Source: Dyella nitratireducens (GTDB lineage: Bacteria > Pseudomonadota > Gammaproteobacteria > Xanthomonadales > Rhodanobacteraceae). Taken from it: a stretch of 64,000 bases of DNA. Every line of letters starts with the position of its first letter. Positions within the stretch are counted from its first letter, which is position 1. Positions 1-9,957 of this stretch are shown here, piece after piece. The position numbers were made by a program, and so were the translations under genes. The DNA lies in assembly GCF_014642835.1 (NCBI RefSeq), contig NZ_BMJA01000005.1:62001-126000 (forward strand), written 5' to 3'. Under the pieces are notes generated by a model, which had not been told where the DNA came from, searched no databases, and was given only the letters and a program-made list of their open reading frames with translations.

Positions 1-288
1 TTTATCGGCCAGCACATCAATATCGTAGGCGAGGGCCAGGGTGACCACGTCCGCCTGCAGACCATCGAGTACGGCGCGTGCCTGCTTGCCGGAACCACCG
101 TTTGACGTGGTGACGGTGACGTTCTGGCCTGTCTGCTTGGCCCAATCCGCCTTGAACGCCGCATCTACGTCCTGGAAGTACTCACGGGTCGGGTCGAAAG
201 AAACGTTCAGCAGCTTCACGTCTTGTGCATGCACATAAGCCGCACTCAGCGAAAGCAGCGCTGCCAGAACGGTCCATTGGCGTTTCAT
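1..288 (-). CDS. Sulfate ABC transporter periplasmic binding protein (5' part only)
   Basis: Only the first 96 codons are present; the gene runs off the left edge. Residues 1-21 form a signal peptide (basic start, Leu/Ala core, cleavage near YVHA/Q). It is followed by [13 protein letters not shown], close to the LLNVSYDPTREL signature of the Sbp/CysP family, and by [13 protein letters not shown], a typical ligand-binding stretch of that family. The protein would capture sulfate or thiosulfate in the periplasm for a CysTWA-type permease, whose genes would lie beyond the window. It lies downstream of the porin gene on the same strand, so outer-membrane and periplasmic uptake may be linked. Family assignment is solid; sulfate versus thiosulfate cannot be told. 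Confidence 0.9.
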   Translation of the reverse strand, partial: MKRQWTVLAALLSLSAAYVHAQDVKLLNVSFDPTREYFQDVDAAFKADWAKQTGQNVTVTTSNGGSGKQARAVLDGLQADVVTLALAYDIDVLADK

Positions 289-344
289 GCGTGTTGTCTC
301 CCTGGGGCAAGTACGCCCATCATCAACTATAGGTTTGGAAGGCT

Positions 345-352
345 GGACGTCC
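345..352. promoter_or_regulatory. Single GGACGTCC box upstream of the sulfate-binding protein gene
   Basis: Palindromic GGACGTCC about 57 bp upstream of the start codon at 288. It matches the boxes found before cysJ (1914-1929) and between cysB and cysG (9958-9981). It is weaker evidence because it is a single 8-mer without a tandem partner. Confidence 0.35.
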
Positions 353-386
353 GAAAGCGCGGATCGTCCTATCCATATGGCTCTTC

Positions 387-458
387 GTAGGTTGGGGTGC
401 AAACCCCAACATTGTCATGCCGATGTATCACGTTGTTGGGGTTTGCACCCCAACCTAC
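387..458. repeat. GTAG-type REP doublet, copy 1
   Basis: Two 24-base arms (387-410 and 435-458) are exact reverse complements separated by 24 bases. Each arm starts, reading inward, with GTAG and is itself a hairpin (GTTGGGG, loop TGCAAA, CCCCAAC). This is the architecture of REP/BIME doublets, including the GTAG-headed family of Stenotrophomonas (SMAG). The copy lies 25 bp after the porin stop codon and before the sulfate-binding protein gene. Confidence 0.9.
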
Positions 459-483
459 GCGGCCTGAGATGGCATCGTATTCA

Positions 484-1689
484 CTAGATAAAAACTTCCG
501 CCCGCAGCTCGAAAACATGCGGATCGATCACCAGGCCCTTGCGGTTGCTGAAAGCGCGGATGACATTGGCCTGCAAGCGCAAGTGCGAGCCGAGGTACCA
601 ATTGGCCCCAGCGGTCCAGTCATGCTCCCTGCCACCCAGCACGCGTCCATCGTTGAGATTCAATTCGCTGTAGCGCAGGGCAAACTCCACCGCGCCCCAC
701 GGACGCGAAGGAATCACGTTGCTGACGTTGCCGTCGTGGTATTGGCGTGATTCACCGGTGAGCACCCAACTGCCGAAGACGTAATAACCATCGAGGTCGT
801 AATTGGGCTTGGGCACGTCGAAAGTAGTTTGCGCGTGCAGATACTCGCCTTGCACCGACCAGGGGCCGTCGATCCAGAGTTCTTCCAGGCCCAGGCGATT
901 GATGTGGTTGACGTTGGTGAGCGTGCCGGAGCTGATCAGCGTGACGGTAGTCAATCCCGCCTCTGGCGGCGTCTTGAAGCTGGCCGTTGCCGGTTGTTGC
1001 ACGCCAAGTGCGTTCACCAGGCCATAGGGCCGCTCCTGCGATGCGGCGACGCCCAGGTGCAACACGTCGGTCGCCTCATGAATCGGCACCCAGGCCGCAC
1101 GTGCCGCCCATGTATGGCCACGATTTTTGCCCGTGAGGTTCTGGCCGTAGTAGCCCAGGCTGGCCAGCCAATGCGTACGCTGAATAGCCCAATCGGCACC
1201 AACGCGACGGTTCTCGTAAACCGCCTGGGAAGGCAGCGCCAGTTCGATGAAAGTGGTCTGCGTGGACGTGGTCACGCCTTCGAAGCTGACCGGCGTCTTG
1301 CTCTGGCCGAAGCGCAGCGCGCCGTAGTCGTTACCGAACACGGCCTGCGATTGTAGTCGCGCAAACACGTCCTGCCACTGTTTCGACTGAAAGTCGTAAT
1401 ACACCGTGGCGTCGTAGACGCCCGGTTTCTTCACATAGAAGCCCAGGTATTTGCGGCGATTGGTCTGCGCATCTGTGAATTTATTGTCGTCGTGCGCGAA
1501 ATCGTTGACGTCGTACTGATAGCGCAATACCAGCCCGATGTCGGTGCCGTCACTGGCGGTGTAATGCGTGGGCCAGTGGTAGAGCCAGTCGTCGTCGCCC
1601 GCCTTGGCAGTGGAAGGGGCCAGCGTGGCAAGGGAAACCGATGCGGCCAGCGTCAACACGGCAAAGGCGAGCTTAGATCGTCGTGGCAT
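484..1689 (-). CDS. OprO/OprP-family outer-membrane porin
   Basis: The 401-residue protein starts at ATG 1689 with a clear signal peptide (basic MPRRSK, hydrophobic core, cleavage near STAKA/G). An upstream in-frame extension lacks signal-peptide character and was not used. The mature part has the alternating polar/aromatic pattern of a beta-barrel, with segments such as GLVLRYQYDVNDF, KYLGFYVKKP and ALRFGQSKTPVSFE, and a terminal phenylalanine next to the last residue. This fits the phosphate-selective porin O/P family. It is divergent from cysJ and upstream of the sulfate-binding protein gene, which suggests an anion (sulfate) channel rather than a phosphate one. That substrate is inferred only from context. 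Confidence 0.82.
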   Translation of the reverse strand: MPRRSKLAFAVLTLAASVSLATLAPSTAKAGDDDWLYHWPTHYTASDGTDIGLVLRYQYDVNDFAHDDNKFTDAQTNRRKYLGFYVKKPGVYDATVYYDFQSKQWQDVFARLQSQAVFGNDYGALRFGQSKTPVSFEGVTTSTQTTFIELALPSQAVYENRRVGADWAIQRTHWLASLGYYGQNLTGKNRGHTWAARAAWVPIHEATDVLHLGVAASQERPYGLVNALGVQQPATASFKTPPEAGLTTVTLISSGTLTNVNHINRLGLEELWIDGPWSVQGEYLHAQTTFDVPKPNYDLDGYYVFGSWVLTGESRQYHDGNVSNVIPSRPWGAVEFALRYSELNLNDGRVLGGREHDWTAGANWYLGSHLRLQANVIRAFSNRKGLVIDPHVFELRAEVFI

Positions 1690-1913
1690 GGATGATGGCT
1701 CCGGCGCCCTTGGCGGCGCCTGTGACGGGTGAGTGAAGTTGAGTCCCTGGATGGAACGCCTCGTTAGGCCGGGCCTGACGAGCTGGGGATGGCGTCCTGG
1801 ATTCCATGCTGCCTGCCGCATTTCCCGCGATGGAAAGGAGGGAATGGCATGCGGATATGCCGGGCCATCATTTCTTCGCCAAAAAACGAAGTCCTAACAT
1901 CTCCAGACCAGAT

Positions 1914-1929
1914 GGACGTCTATACGTCC
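1914..1929. promoter_or_regulatory. Tandem GGACGTCT / ATACGTCC boxes before cysJ
   Basis: Two adjacent 8-base boxes form a dyad, TGGACGT-N4-ACGTCCA (1913-1930). The right edge touches the AAGGA ribosome binding site (1930-1934) of cysJ. A protein bound here could block transcription or translation initiation. The same box type occurs in the cysB-cysG intergenic region. Confidence 0.55.
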
Positions 1930-1943
1930 AAGGATATGATTCG

Positions 1944-3740
1944 ATGACCGCCGCCACACTATCGCCGTTGCCCGAAGACAAGCAGCCTCTGGTTGCGCGT
2001 CTGATCGACGGGCTCGAAGCGCCGACGTTGCTGTGGCTCTCCGGCTATCTTGCCGGCGTGGCGGGTCAGCGCCAGCCATCCGGCAAGCCGTCAGCCGCCG
2101 AACCTGCAGCTGTCCCCGAAGCACAACCCCGGCTCACCGTGCTGTATGGCAGCCAGACCGGCAACGCCAAGCGGCTGGCCGAGGATCTGGGGCGCCGCGC
2201 ATCCGCCGCTGGCCTTGCCGTACGCGTGGTTCGCGCGGACGCGTATGCGGCACGTGAATGGAAGCAGGAACGTCTGCTCTACCTGGTGATCAGCACGCAA
2301 GGCGATGCCGAGCCGCCGGATGACTCGCGCGCCCTGGTTGAGTTCCTGAGCAGCGCTCGCGCGCCCAAGCTCGAGTCGTTGCGTTATGCCGTGCTCGGCC
2401 TGGGTGATTCCAGCTACCCCAATTTCTGCGCCATCGGCCGCCAGCTGGATGAACGCCTGGCAGCGCTGGGCGCACAACGCCTGTTGCCGGCGGGCGAAGC
2501 GGATGTGGATCTGGAAACGGTGGCGCACCCGTGGCTGGAGCAGGCACTGCAACAAGCGCGCGAGCAGCTGAAAACCTCCGCGCCACTCGCCAAGGTCACT
2601 ACCTTGCGCACGGCACGTATCGCACCCGTATGGCATCGCGAACAACCCTTCCAGGCGCCGTTGCTGCTCAACCAGCGCATCACCGGCCGCGACAGCGATC
2701 GCGACGTGCGCCACCTCGAATTTTCGCTGGACGGTTCCGGCCTGCACTACGCACCCGGCGATGCGCTCGGTGTGTGGCCGACGCAATCCCCGGCCCTGGT
2801 CGATGCTGTCCTGAATACTCTGAAGCTGGATGGCGACACCACCGTTCGCGTGGGCAGCGAAGAACATGCGCTACGCACTTGGCTGAGCAAACATCGTGAA
2901 CTGACGCAACTGACGCGCCCCTTCTTCGCCGCACATGCCGAGCGCAGTGGCGATGCCCCGTTGCGCGAACTCCTGGCACCCGCCGCGCGCGACACACTGG
3001 CCGATCTGTTCTCGCGCTGGCAAGTGCTGGATCTGTTGCGCCGCCATCCCGCCGAATGGACGGCGGAAACCTTGGTCGCTGCGCTGCGTCCACTCGCACC
3101 ACGCCTGTATTCGATCGCATCCGCCCAGTCCGTGGTAGGCGACGAGGTGCATCTCACCGTCAGCCACGTCGATTACGCCTTGGATGGCGAAGCACGCTGG
3201 GGCGCCGCCAGCCGCTTTCTCGCTCAGCATGCCGAAGGTGAAAACGTACCGGTCTTCATCGAAGCCAACGAACGTTTCCACCTTCCCGCCGATGATCGCG
3301 ACATCCTCATGATCGGCGCGGGCACCGGCGTTGCGCCCTATCGCGCATTCGTACAAGAACGCGCCGAGCGCGGCGCGGGCGGACGCAACTGGCTGGTATT
3401 CGGCAATCCGCATTTCCATTCCGACTTCCTGTATCAGGTCGAATGGCAGGCAGCACTGAAGAGCGGACAGCTGCATCGCATCGATCTGGCGTTCTCACGC
3501 GACCAGGCCGAGAAGCGCTATGTACAGCATCGGCTGATCGAGCAAGGCCGTCGCGTGTACGAGTGGCTTGATGGCGGCGCGCATCTCTACGTGTGCGGTG
3601 ATGCCAACCGGATGGCAAAAGACGTGCACAAGGCACTGGTCGCGATCGTCGCCGAGCATGGCGCACGTTCGGCCGAAGACGCTGAAGCCTGGTTGAGCCA
3701 GTTGATCCAGCGGGGCCGTTACGCCCGCGATGTTTATTGA
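1944..3740 (+). CDS. cysJ: NADPH-sulfite reductase flavoprotein (alpha) subunit
   Basis: The 598-residue protein passes electrons from NADPH through FAD and FMN to CysI for reduction of sulfite to sulfide. It has a flavodoxin-like FMN domain starting near residue 63 ([11 protein letters not shown]), an FAD/connecting domain with RLYSIAS, and a ferredoxin-NADP reductase domain with [13 protein letters not shown] near residue 455. The C-terminus is RYARDVY, the aromatic end typical of CysJ. Start ATG 1944 has AAGGA nine bases upstream; the open frame extends further but without homology. It is first in the cysJ-cysI-cysH-sat/cysC operon and divergent from the porin gene. Confidence 0.97.
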   Translation: MTAATLSPLPEDKQPLVARLIDGLEAPTLLWLSGYLAGVAGQRQPSGKPSAAEPAAVPEAQPRLTVLYGSQTGNAKRLAEDLGRRASAAGLAVRVVRADAYAAREWKQERLLYLVISTQGDAEPPDDSRALVEFLSSARAPKLESLRYAVLGLGDSSYPNFCAIGRQLDERLAALGAQRLLPAGEADVDLETVAHPWLEQALQQAREQLKTSAPLAKVTTLRTARIAPVWHREQPFQAPLLLNQRITGRDSDRDVRHLEFSLDGSGLHYAPGDALGVWPTQSPALVDAVLNTLKLDGDTTVRVGSEEHALRTWLSKHRELTQLTRPFFAAHAERSGDAPLRELLAPAARDTLADLFSRWQVLDLLRRHPAEWTAETLVAALRPLAPRLYSIASAQSVVGDEVHLTVSHVDYALDGEARWGAASRFLAQHAEGENVPVFIEANERFHLPADDRDILMIGAGTGVAPYRAFVQERAERGAGGRNWLVFGNPHFHSDFLYQVEWQAALKSGQLHRIDLAFSRDQAEKRYVQHRLIEQGRRVYEWLDGGAHLYVCGDANRMAKDVHKALVAIVAEHGARSAEDAEAWLSQLIQRGRYARDVY

Positions 3741-3748
3741 GGTACGCG

Positions 3749-5446
3749 ATGAGCGGCGCAGCCCTTTCCGAATTTGAACGTATCAAGGCGAATAGCCGCT
3801 TCCTGCGCGGCACCCTGGTAGAAAGCCTGGCCGACCCGGTGACCGGCGCGATCAGCGAAGACGACAACAAACTGCTGAAGTTTCACGGCAGCTACCAGCA
3901 AGACGATCGCGACCTGCGCGAGGAACGCCGCAAGCAGAAGCTGGAACCCGCCTATCAATTCATGGTGCGCGCGCGCCTCGCCGGCGGCGTGCTGAGCCCG
4001 GCGCAATGGCTGTCGTTCGATCACATCGCACGCACCTGGGCCAACCACACGCTGCGCATCACCACACGACAAACGTTCCAGCTGCACGGCATTCTCAAGC
4101 GCGATCTGAAGCCGTCGATCGCCGCGATGAATCACGTGCTGGTCAGCACGATTGCTGCCTGCGGCGACGTGAACCGCAACGTGGTCGCCAGCGCCAATCC
4201 GGTGGAAACGCCTGCGCATCGCCTGGGGTATCGCTGGGCGGAGCGCCTTTCGGATCATCTCAAGCCGAAGACGCGCGCGTATCACGAGATCTGGCTGGAT
4301 GAAAAGCTCGTTGCCGGCGGCGAAGAAGAAAGCGAGCCGCTGTACGGCCCCACCTACCTGCCGCGCAAATTCAAGATCGGTGTTGCCGTACCGCCCACCA
4401 ACGACATTGACGTATTTGCGCAGGATCTCGGTCTTATCGCGATCATCGAACATGGCGAACTGCTCGGTTTCAACGTTGCCGTCGGTGGCGGCATGGGTGC
4501 AAGCCACGGCGATCCCAGCACGTATCCGCGTCTAGGCAGCGTGATTGGTTTTGTCGAACCCGAACAACTGCTGCGTACCGCCGAAGGTGTGATCGAAGTA
4601 CAGCGCGATCACGGCGATCGCCAGGAACGCAAGCATGCGCGCCTGAAGTACACCATCGACCGGATGGGTGTGTCCGCGTTCAAGGCAACATTGGAAAAGC
4701 GCATCGGGTTCGCCTTGCAGCCTTCGCGCGCGTATCACTTTGATCACAACGGCGACCGCTACGGTTGGACCGAAGGCAATGACGGCCGCTGGCATCTCAC
4801 CCTGCAGATTGAATCCGGTCGCCTCGCCGATAGTCCCGAAGCACCCCATTTGAGCGGATTACGTGCGATCGCCGAGGAACATCAGGGCGATTTCCGCCTC
4901 ACCTGCAACCAGAACCTGATCATCGCCAATGTGCCGGCCGCGCAGCGCGAACGCATCGACGCATTGGTAGCCGAATACAAGCTGGATGGTTATCGCCGGC
5001 TCAGCGGCATTCGCCGCCATGCCGTGGCCTGTGTCGCCTTGCCGACCTGCGGCCTGGCGATGGCCGAAAGCGAACGCTATCTGCCGCAGTTGCTGCCGAA
5101 ACTGGAAGCGCTGCTCGAGCGCCATGGACTGCGTGACGAGCCCATCCTGCTGCGCCTTTCCGGCTGCCCGAACGGTTGCTCGCGCCCATACCTGGGTGAA
5201 ATCGCCTTGGTCGGCCGCGCCATTGGCCGTTACGACCTGCGCCTGGGCGCTGACTTCACCGGCCGGCGGCTCAATCGCGTCGTACGCGAAAACATCGACG
5301 AAGGCGAGATCCTCGCCGAACTGGACAAGTTGTTCGCCCGCTATGCCGCCGAGCGGAACGAACACGAACGTTTCGGCGACTTCCTCGTGCGCAGCGGCGT
5401 GCTACCCACCGTGCGCCATGCCATCGATGCGGAGGTTTTCGCATGA
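3749..5446 (+). CDS. cysI: Sulfite reductase hemoprotein (beta) subunit
   Basis: The 565-residue siroheme/[4Fe-4S] subunit performs the six-electron reduction of sulfite to sulfide. The cluster/siroheme ligand set is complete: Cys428 and Cys434 (C-x5-C) and Cys473 and Cys477 in [10 protein letters not shown]. The segment [13 protein letters not shown] (about residues 100-112) is the conserved siroheme-pocket region. ATG 3749 follows an AGG nine bases upstream and lies 8 bp after cysJ; a TTG twelve bases earlier is less likely. The stop overlaps the start of cysH (ATGA), so the genes are probably translationally coupled. Confidence 0.97.
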   Translation: MSGAALSEFERIKANSRFLRGTLVESLADPVTGAISEDDNKLLKFHGSYQQDDRDLREERRKQKLEPAYQFMVRARLAGGVLSPAQWLSFDHIARTWANHTLRITTRQTFQLHGILKRDLKPSIAAMNHVLVSTIAACGDVNRNVVASANPVETPAHRLGYRWAERLSDHLKPKTRAYHEIWLDEKLVAGGEEESEPLYGPTYLPRKFKIGVAVPPTNDIDVFAQDLGLIAIIEHGELLGFNVAVGGGMGASHGDPSTYPRLGSVIGFVEPEQLLRTAEGVIEVQRDHGDRQERKHARLKYTIDRMGVSAFKATLEKRIGFALQPSRAYHFDHNGDRYGWTEGNDGRWHLTLQIESGRLADSPEAPHLSGLRAIAEEHQGDFRLTCNQNLIIANVPAAQRERIDALVAEYKLDGYRRLSGIRRHAVACVALPTCGLAMAESERYLPQLLPKLEALLERHGLRDEPILLRLSGCPNGCSRPYLGEIALVGRAIGRYDLRLGADFTGRRLNRVVRENIDEGEILAELDKLFARYAAERNEHERFGDFLVRSGVLPTVRHAIDAEVFA

Positions 5447-6165
5447 CCCTGCCCTCGCCCGAGCAAGCCGCGCTCGACGCGCGCGCGCGCGACAAGCTCG
5501 CCGCCAGGTTGCTTGCGCTCAGCGCGGAAGAGCGTGTGGATTGGGCGCTGGAACATCTGCCTGGCCGGCATGTGCTTTCGTCGAGTTTCGGCGCCCAGTC
5601 GGCGGTGTCGCTGCACCTGCTGTCGCGACGCGTGCCGGATATCCCGGTGATCGTGATCGACACTGGTTATCTGTTCCCGGAAACCTACCGTTTCATCGAC
5701 GAGCTGACCGAACGTCTTTCGCTCAATCTCCACGTGATCCGCCCTAGCCTTTCGCCCGCCTGGCTGCAGGCTCGCCATGGCGAGTTGTGGAACCAGGGGC
5801 GTGAGGGACTCGATCACTACAACCGGCTCGCCAAGGTGGAACCCATGCAGCATGCCTTGACCGATCTTGGTGCCGGCACGTGGTTCGCAGGTTTGCGGCG
5901 CCAGCAGTCGCTGAGCCGCGCTGCGGCATCGGTCCTGGACCACCGGCACGGACGTTGGAAGGTGCATCCCATCGTCGACTGGACCGATCGCGACATTGGT
6001 TTGTATCTGCGCCGCCACGACTTGCCCTATCACCCCTTGTGGGACAAAGGCTATGTCTCGATCGGCGATACGCACACCACGCGCCGCTGGGAACCCGGCA
6101 TGCGCGAAGAGGACACCCGCTTTTTCGGCATCAAGCGCGAATGCGGATTGCATCTGGACGTCTGA
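5443..6165 (+). CDS. cysH: Phosphoadenylyl-sulfate (PAPS) reductase
   Basis: The 240-residue enzyme reduces PAPS to sulfite with thioredoxin or glutaredoxin as donor. It has the nucleotide-binding [13 protein letters not shown] region (about residues 46-58), the FAGLRRQQS segment, and the C-terminal ECGLH with the catalytic cysteine at 234. It lacks the two extra Cys-Cys pairs of [4Fe-4S] APS reductases, so it is read as the PAPS type. That agrees with an APS kinase domain encoded by the next gene. Its start overlaps the cysI stop by four bases. Confidence 0.95.
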   Translation: MTLPSPEQAALDARARDKLAARLLALSAEERVDWALEHLPGRHVLSSSFGAQSAVSLHLLSRRVPDIPVIVIDTGYLFPETYRFIDELTERLSLNLHVIRPSLSPAWLQARHGELWNQGREGLDHYNRLAKVEPMQHALTDLGAGTWFAGLRRQQSLSRAAASVLDHRHGRWKVHPIVDWTDRDIGLYLRRHDLPYHPLWDKGYVSIGDTHTTRRWEPGMREEDTRFFGIKRECGLHLDV

Positions 6166-6216
6166 GCAACATCGCAACACTCAAAAACAAAAGCAGCCCC
6201 GATCCAAGGAACCATT

Positions 6217-7962
6217 ATGAAAGCCATTGCCGCCGAGCTTGCATCGGCTGAACTCGAAGCGTTGGTTGCGCCCCACGGCGGCGTGCTGCGCGAGCTGTAT
6301 CTTCCGGCTGCCGAAGCCGAGGCGCTGAAGCGACGCAGCGCATCGCTGCCGCAATGGACGCTCAACCAGCGCCAGCTCTGCGATCTGGAACTGCTGCTCA
6401 ATGGCGGCTTTTCGCCTCTGCAGGGTTTCCTTGGACGCGCGGACTACGATGGCGTGGTGAACGAGATGCGCCTGGCGGATGGCACGCTGTGGCCGATCCC
6501 GATCGTGCTGGATGTGGACGAGGCTTTCGCCGCGAAGCTATCCGAGAACGCACAAATCAGCCTCAACGACACGCAAGGCACACCGCTTGCCGTGCTGACG
6601 GTGGAGGACGTGTACTTCCCTGATCGCATCGCGGAAGCACAGCAGGTGTTCGGTACGACGGATCGCACGCATCCCGGCGTGTCCGAATTGCTGGACCGCA
6701 CCGGTTCGGTCTATCTGGGCGGACGCGTGCAAGGTATCCAGCCGCCGGCGCATTACGATTTCGCCTCGCTGCGCCTTAGTCCGCGAGAATTGCGTGACTG
6801 GTTCCACCAACACGGCTGGCATCGCATCGTCGCCTTCCAGACGCGTAATCCGATGCATCGCGCGCATCGCGAGCTGACACTGCGCGCTGCAGAAAAGGTC
6901 GGCGCGAAGCTGCTGATCCAGCCGTCGGTGGGCCGCACCAAACCCGGCGACGTCGATCACTACACGCGTGTGCGTTGCTACCGCGCATTGCTGGAACATT
7001 ATCCGCGTGACCTGGCCACGCTTTCGCTGCTGCCGCTGGCGATGCGCATGGGCGGTCCGCGCGAAGCGCTATGGCACGCGATCATCCGCAAGAATTACGG
7101 CGCCAGCCACTTCATCGTCGGCCGCGACCACGCTGGCCCTGGCAAGGACTCGCAAGGCAAGCCGTTCTACGATCCTTATGCCGCGCAGCAACTATTGGCC
7201 AAACACCAGGAAGAACTCGGCATCGAGGTCGTGCCATTTCCGGCCATGGTCTATGCCGCCAATCGCGACACCTACGTACCGCAGACCGAGGTGCAGCCCG
7301 ATGACGAAGTACGCGACATTTCCGGTACCGAGCTGCGCCGCCGCCTGCACAACGGTGAGGCGATCCCGGAGTGGTTCACCTTCCCGGATGTGGTGAAGAT
7401 TCTGCGCGAACGTCACCCGGCTAACGCGCGCCAGGGATTGGCGTTGTTCTTTACCGGTCTTTCCGGCTCGGGCAAGTCCACGCTGGCTCAAGCGGTGGTG
7501 GCGCGTTTGCTGGAGACCAGCAGCCGCCCCGTGACCGTGCTGGATGGCGACGAAGTGCGCCGACATCTTTCAAAAGGACTGGGATTCTCACGCGAAGATC
7601 GCGACGCCAACATCACGCGCATCGGTTTCGTGGCCAGCGAAGTAGTGCGCCATGGCGGTGTTGTGATCTGCGCACCGATCGCACCTTATGCCAATGCACG
7701 CACCGAGGCGCGGCAGTTGGTGGAGGCACATGGGCGCTTCGTGGAAATCCACGTTTCCACACCGCTGGAAATCTGCGAAGCACGCGATCGCAAAGGCCTG
7801 TATGCGGCGGCACGCGCAGGAAAGATCAAGGGCTTCACCGGCATCGACGATCCCTACGAAACACCCGTCACGCCGGAGCTGCGGATCGACACCAGCCAGG
7901 TGTCGGTAGCCGACGCGGCCAACAAAGTCTTCGAGTGGCTGCAAGCGCAAGCCCTGGCATGA
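6217..7962 (+). CDS. sat: Bifunctional sulfate adenylyltransferase / APS kinase fusion
   Basis: The 581-residue protein activates sulfate to APS and phosphorylates it to PAPS. Residues 1 to about 395 are a homomeric-type ATP sulfurylase, with the HxxH region in QTRNPMHRAHREL and GRDHAGPGKD. Residues from about 405 are an APS kinase with P-loop GLSGSGKST and DGDEVRRHL. This is not the heterodimeric CysD/CysN GTPase system common in gammaproteobacteria; the fusion stands in for CysD, CysN and CysC together. AAGGA precedes ATG 6217. It is the last gene of the operon, 51 bp after cysH, and a strong hairpin terminator follows. Confidence 0.95.
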   Translation: MKAIAAELASAELEALVAPHGGVLRELYLPAAEAEALKRRSASLPQWTLNQRQLCDLELLLNGGFSPLQGFLGRADYDGVVNEMRLADGTLWPIPIVLDVDEAFAAKLSENAQISLNDTQGTPLAVLTVEDVYFPDRIAEAQQVFGTTDRTHPGVSELLDRTGSVYLGGRVQGIQPPAHYDFASLRLSPRELRDWFHQHGWHRIVAFQTRNPMHRAHRELTLRAAEKVGAKLLIQPSVGRTKPGDVDHYTRVRCYRALLEHYPRDLATLSLLPLAMRMGGPREALWHAIIRKNYGASHFIVGRDHAGPGKDSQGKPFYDPYAAQQLLAKHQEELGIEVVPFPAMVYAANRDTYVPQTEVQPDDEVRDISGTELRRRLHNGEAIPEWFTFPDVVKILRERHPANARQGLALFFTGLSGSGKSTLAQAVVARLLETSSRPVTVLDGDEVRRHLSKGLGFSREDRDANITRIGFVASEVVRHGGVVICAPIAPYANARTEARQLVEAHGRFVEIHVSTPLEICEARDRKGLYAAARAGKIKGFTGIDDPYETPVTPELRIDTSQVSVADAANKVFEWLQAQALA

Positions 7963-7970
7963 GCCATGAA

Positions 7971-8014
7971 AAACGCCACGGCCTCCGCGCGACCGCGCGG
8001 AAGCCGTGGCGTTT
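7971..8014. terminator. Bidirectional terminator between sat/cysC and the DUF4019 gene
   Basis: A long GC-rich hairpin: AAACGCCACGGC (7971-7982) pairs with GCCGTGGCGTTT (8003-8014), with an inner stem around TCCGCGCG/CGCGCGGA. An A tract on one side and a T tract on the other let it serve both converging genes. Confidence 0.85.
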
Positions 8015-8026
8015 AGCGCAAGCTGG

Positions 8027-8542
8027 TTACTTGCCGGATGCCGGCTGCGCCGCAGGAGCGGGCGCTGCGGCATTGGCTTTGTTGGCGGCTGCGTTCGGGT
8101 TCGCCTCGCGCACGATGTAGCCGATCGGTTGCCAGCCGGAAGAGCCCTTCGCCAACGACACGGTTTCCACCGTCATCGCCTTGGCGAACTTGGTCGCGTA
8201 GACCACATTGAGATATTGGCCGGGCGGCAGGTCTTTCGGATTATCGATCTTGCTTACGCCCACCCAGTTGCGGTCGGTCTCATTGCCCACGGCACCGCGC
8301 AGGTTGGTGATGTACTTGGTCCAGTTGTCCTGCGTGACACTCTTCTGCATGGTCGAGCTGCTGGCCTTCCACATTGCATCGGCCTTGCCGGCATCAGCCT
8401 GGGCCGCCCATTTACCGGCCGTGGATACTGCCCTGTCCAGATCGAGGTTTTGCGCCATCGCCGTGCCCGCGCCCAGCAGCAGTGCCGAAGCAAGGGCGCC
8501 GGACGCCATGCGCCTGGTCGCAGACGAAACTTTACGTGCCAT
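8027..8542 (-). CDS. DUF4019-like exported protein
   Basis: The 171-residue protein has an N-terminal signal peptide (cleavage near GTAMA/Q). A compact domain follows, with AGKWAAQADAGKADAMW, a central W-V-G-V-S segment, GQYLNVVYATKF and GWQPIGYIVRE, the pattern I associate with DUF4019 proteins. The tail is an Ala/Pro/Asn-rich linker without a recognisable domain. ATG 8542 is preceded by AGGAG; the frame extends upstream without signal-peptide character. It lies between the cys operon and the CysB-type regulator but is convergent with the former. Function unknown; a periplasmic location is likely. Confidence 0.7.
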   Translation of the reverse strand: MARKVSSATRRMASGALASALLLGAGTAMAQNLDLDRAVSTAGKWAAQADAGKADAMWKASSSTMQKSVTQDNWTKYITNLRGAVGNETDRNWVGVSKIDNPKDLPPGQYLNVVYATKFAKAMTVETVSLAKGSSGWQPIGYIVREANPNAAANKANAAAPAPAAQPASGK

Positions 8543-8793
8543 GAAAATTCTCCTGATTGAAAGCCGTGAAATGATCCGCTGAAGCACAAGGATCTGCGGC
8601 CATGCGTGCAGCGAAGCACGCTCCATGGTGTCATGGTGATGAAAACCAGCGCCATCGGCCTGGAATTAAAAACCTGTCCGTCTCTGCTTGCAGACAACGA
8701 CGACGCTGCCTTTCCGGCAAGCGCGGAAGACAGCAGTCAGCAGTGATTGGCAAAAGGACTTATCCGCGCTTAGAGCCCGTTTACGATCTGCTC

Positions 8794-9801
8794 TCAGGCA
8801 GCGCGGTTCACCGGACGCCGGACCGTTCGCTGCTGCGATTCGTTCCACAGCGGCGGCGCAGGCCAGTTCGGCTCTGCGTGCCCGGCCACGACGCGGCGCA
8901 GTTCCGCCTCGTCGATCTGGGGCGCCACCAGCCGCGCGAATTGCGCCACGTAGCTGCGCAACACATGGTCTCGACGAAGCACCATCCAGCTGGTGCAGAT
9001 GGGCAGCAGCTTGTCGATGTCGAGCGTGACCAACTCGCGCGCATCGGCGGGGGTGATCGCCATTTCGGCGAGGATGCCCACGCCCAGGCCGGCGAGCACG
9101 TAGGTCTTGATGAGATCCGCGTCGACCGAGGTGCAGGCGATGCGCGGAGTCAGGCCCGCTGCGGTGAAGATGCGCCGCAGCGAGGATTCGGGCTGCAGGG
9201 AAGACTCGTAGCTGACCAGCGGGTACTCGGCCAGGTCCTCGATCCGCAGGGGACGGCCCAGCTTCGCCAGCGGATGGCCGTGTGGCACCACCGCCCGGCG
9301 ATACCAGCGGAACAGCGGCACGGCGATGCCACCCTCCGGCGCCTGGCCGCTGGTGCTGACGATGGCCAGGTCCACTTCCCCGCTCTCAAACAGGCCGATG
9401 ATGCGGCCCTCGCCCTGCGGGCGAATGTGCACGCTGAGCTCGGGGTAATGCTGCTTCAGGCGGGCAATCGCTTCCGGCAGCACGAAGCGCGCCTGGGTAT
9501 GGGTGGTGGCCACCGACAGCTCGCCCTGTGCTTCTTCACGCAGGTTGGCGGCCAATGCGCGGATGTTGCGCGCCTCGTGCAGGATGGTGCGGGCCCGCTC
9601 CAGCACCTGTGCGCCGGCGGGAGTCACCGCATCCAGGCTCTTGCCGCGGCGGGTGAACACCTGGAAGCCCAGCTCGCCCTCCAACTGCTTGAGTTGCTTG
9701 CTGATGCCGGACTGGGTGGCGTGCACGTTGTCGGCAGCGAGGGTGATGTTGAGACCGGCGTCGGCGATGGCGACGATGTAGCGAAGTTGCGTAAGTGTCA
9801 T
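8794..9801 (-). CDS. cysB: LysR-type regulator of sulfur assimilation, CysB family
   Basis: The 335-residue protein starts with MTLTQLRYIVAI and a winged HTH containing ATQSGISKQLKQLE, which matches CysB/Cbl closely. The effector domain begins with TTHTQARFVLP, the CysB-type binding segment for acetylserine or sulfate-like ligands. CysB activates cys genes under sulfur limitation and represses its own gene. It is divergent from cysG, and the 299 bp between them hold three tandem boxes at 9958-9981. Upstream in-frame codons are ignored because family homology begins at ATG 9801. Cbl/SsuR function is an alternative, but the genetic setting favours CysB. Confidence 0.9.
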   Translation of the reverse strand: MTLTQLRYIVAIADAGLNITLAADNVHATQSGISKQLKQLEGELGFQVFTRRGKSLDAVTPAGAQVLERARTILHEARNIRALAANLREEAQGELSVATTHTQARFVLPEAIARLKQHYPELSVHIRPQGEGRIIGLFESGEVDLAIVSTSGQAPEGGIAVPLFRWYRRAVVPHGHPLAKLGRPLRIEDLAEYPLVSYESSLQPESSLRRIFTAAGLTPRIACTSVDADLIKTYVLAGLGVGILAEMAITPADARELVTLDIDKLLPICTSWMVLRRDHVLRSYVAQFARLVAPQIDEAELRRVVAGHAEPNWPAPPLWNESQQRTVRRPVNRAA

Positions 9802-9957
9802 GAGATCGGCTCCAGGGGGAATCGCGTGCAGGGGAATGCTCGACGCATGCCGAAGCACATACAGCTCACGAACCACCCTGAACGGCGTTTCATCACGATC
9901 TCCACACGCTACCGGTCTCTTTACCGGTCGTCATCGGACCTTAACACAGCGTTATTT

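Noticed and set aside
387..458. REP doublets considered as CRISPR repeats
   Set aside because: Copies are kilobases apart, not regularly spaced, and no cas gene is present.
1806..1943. Upstream in-frame extension of cysJ
   Set aside because: It overlaps the divergent promoter region and the box pair, lacks homology, and a good ribosome site precedes ATG 1944.
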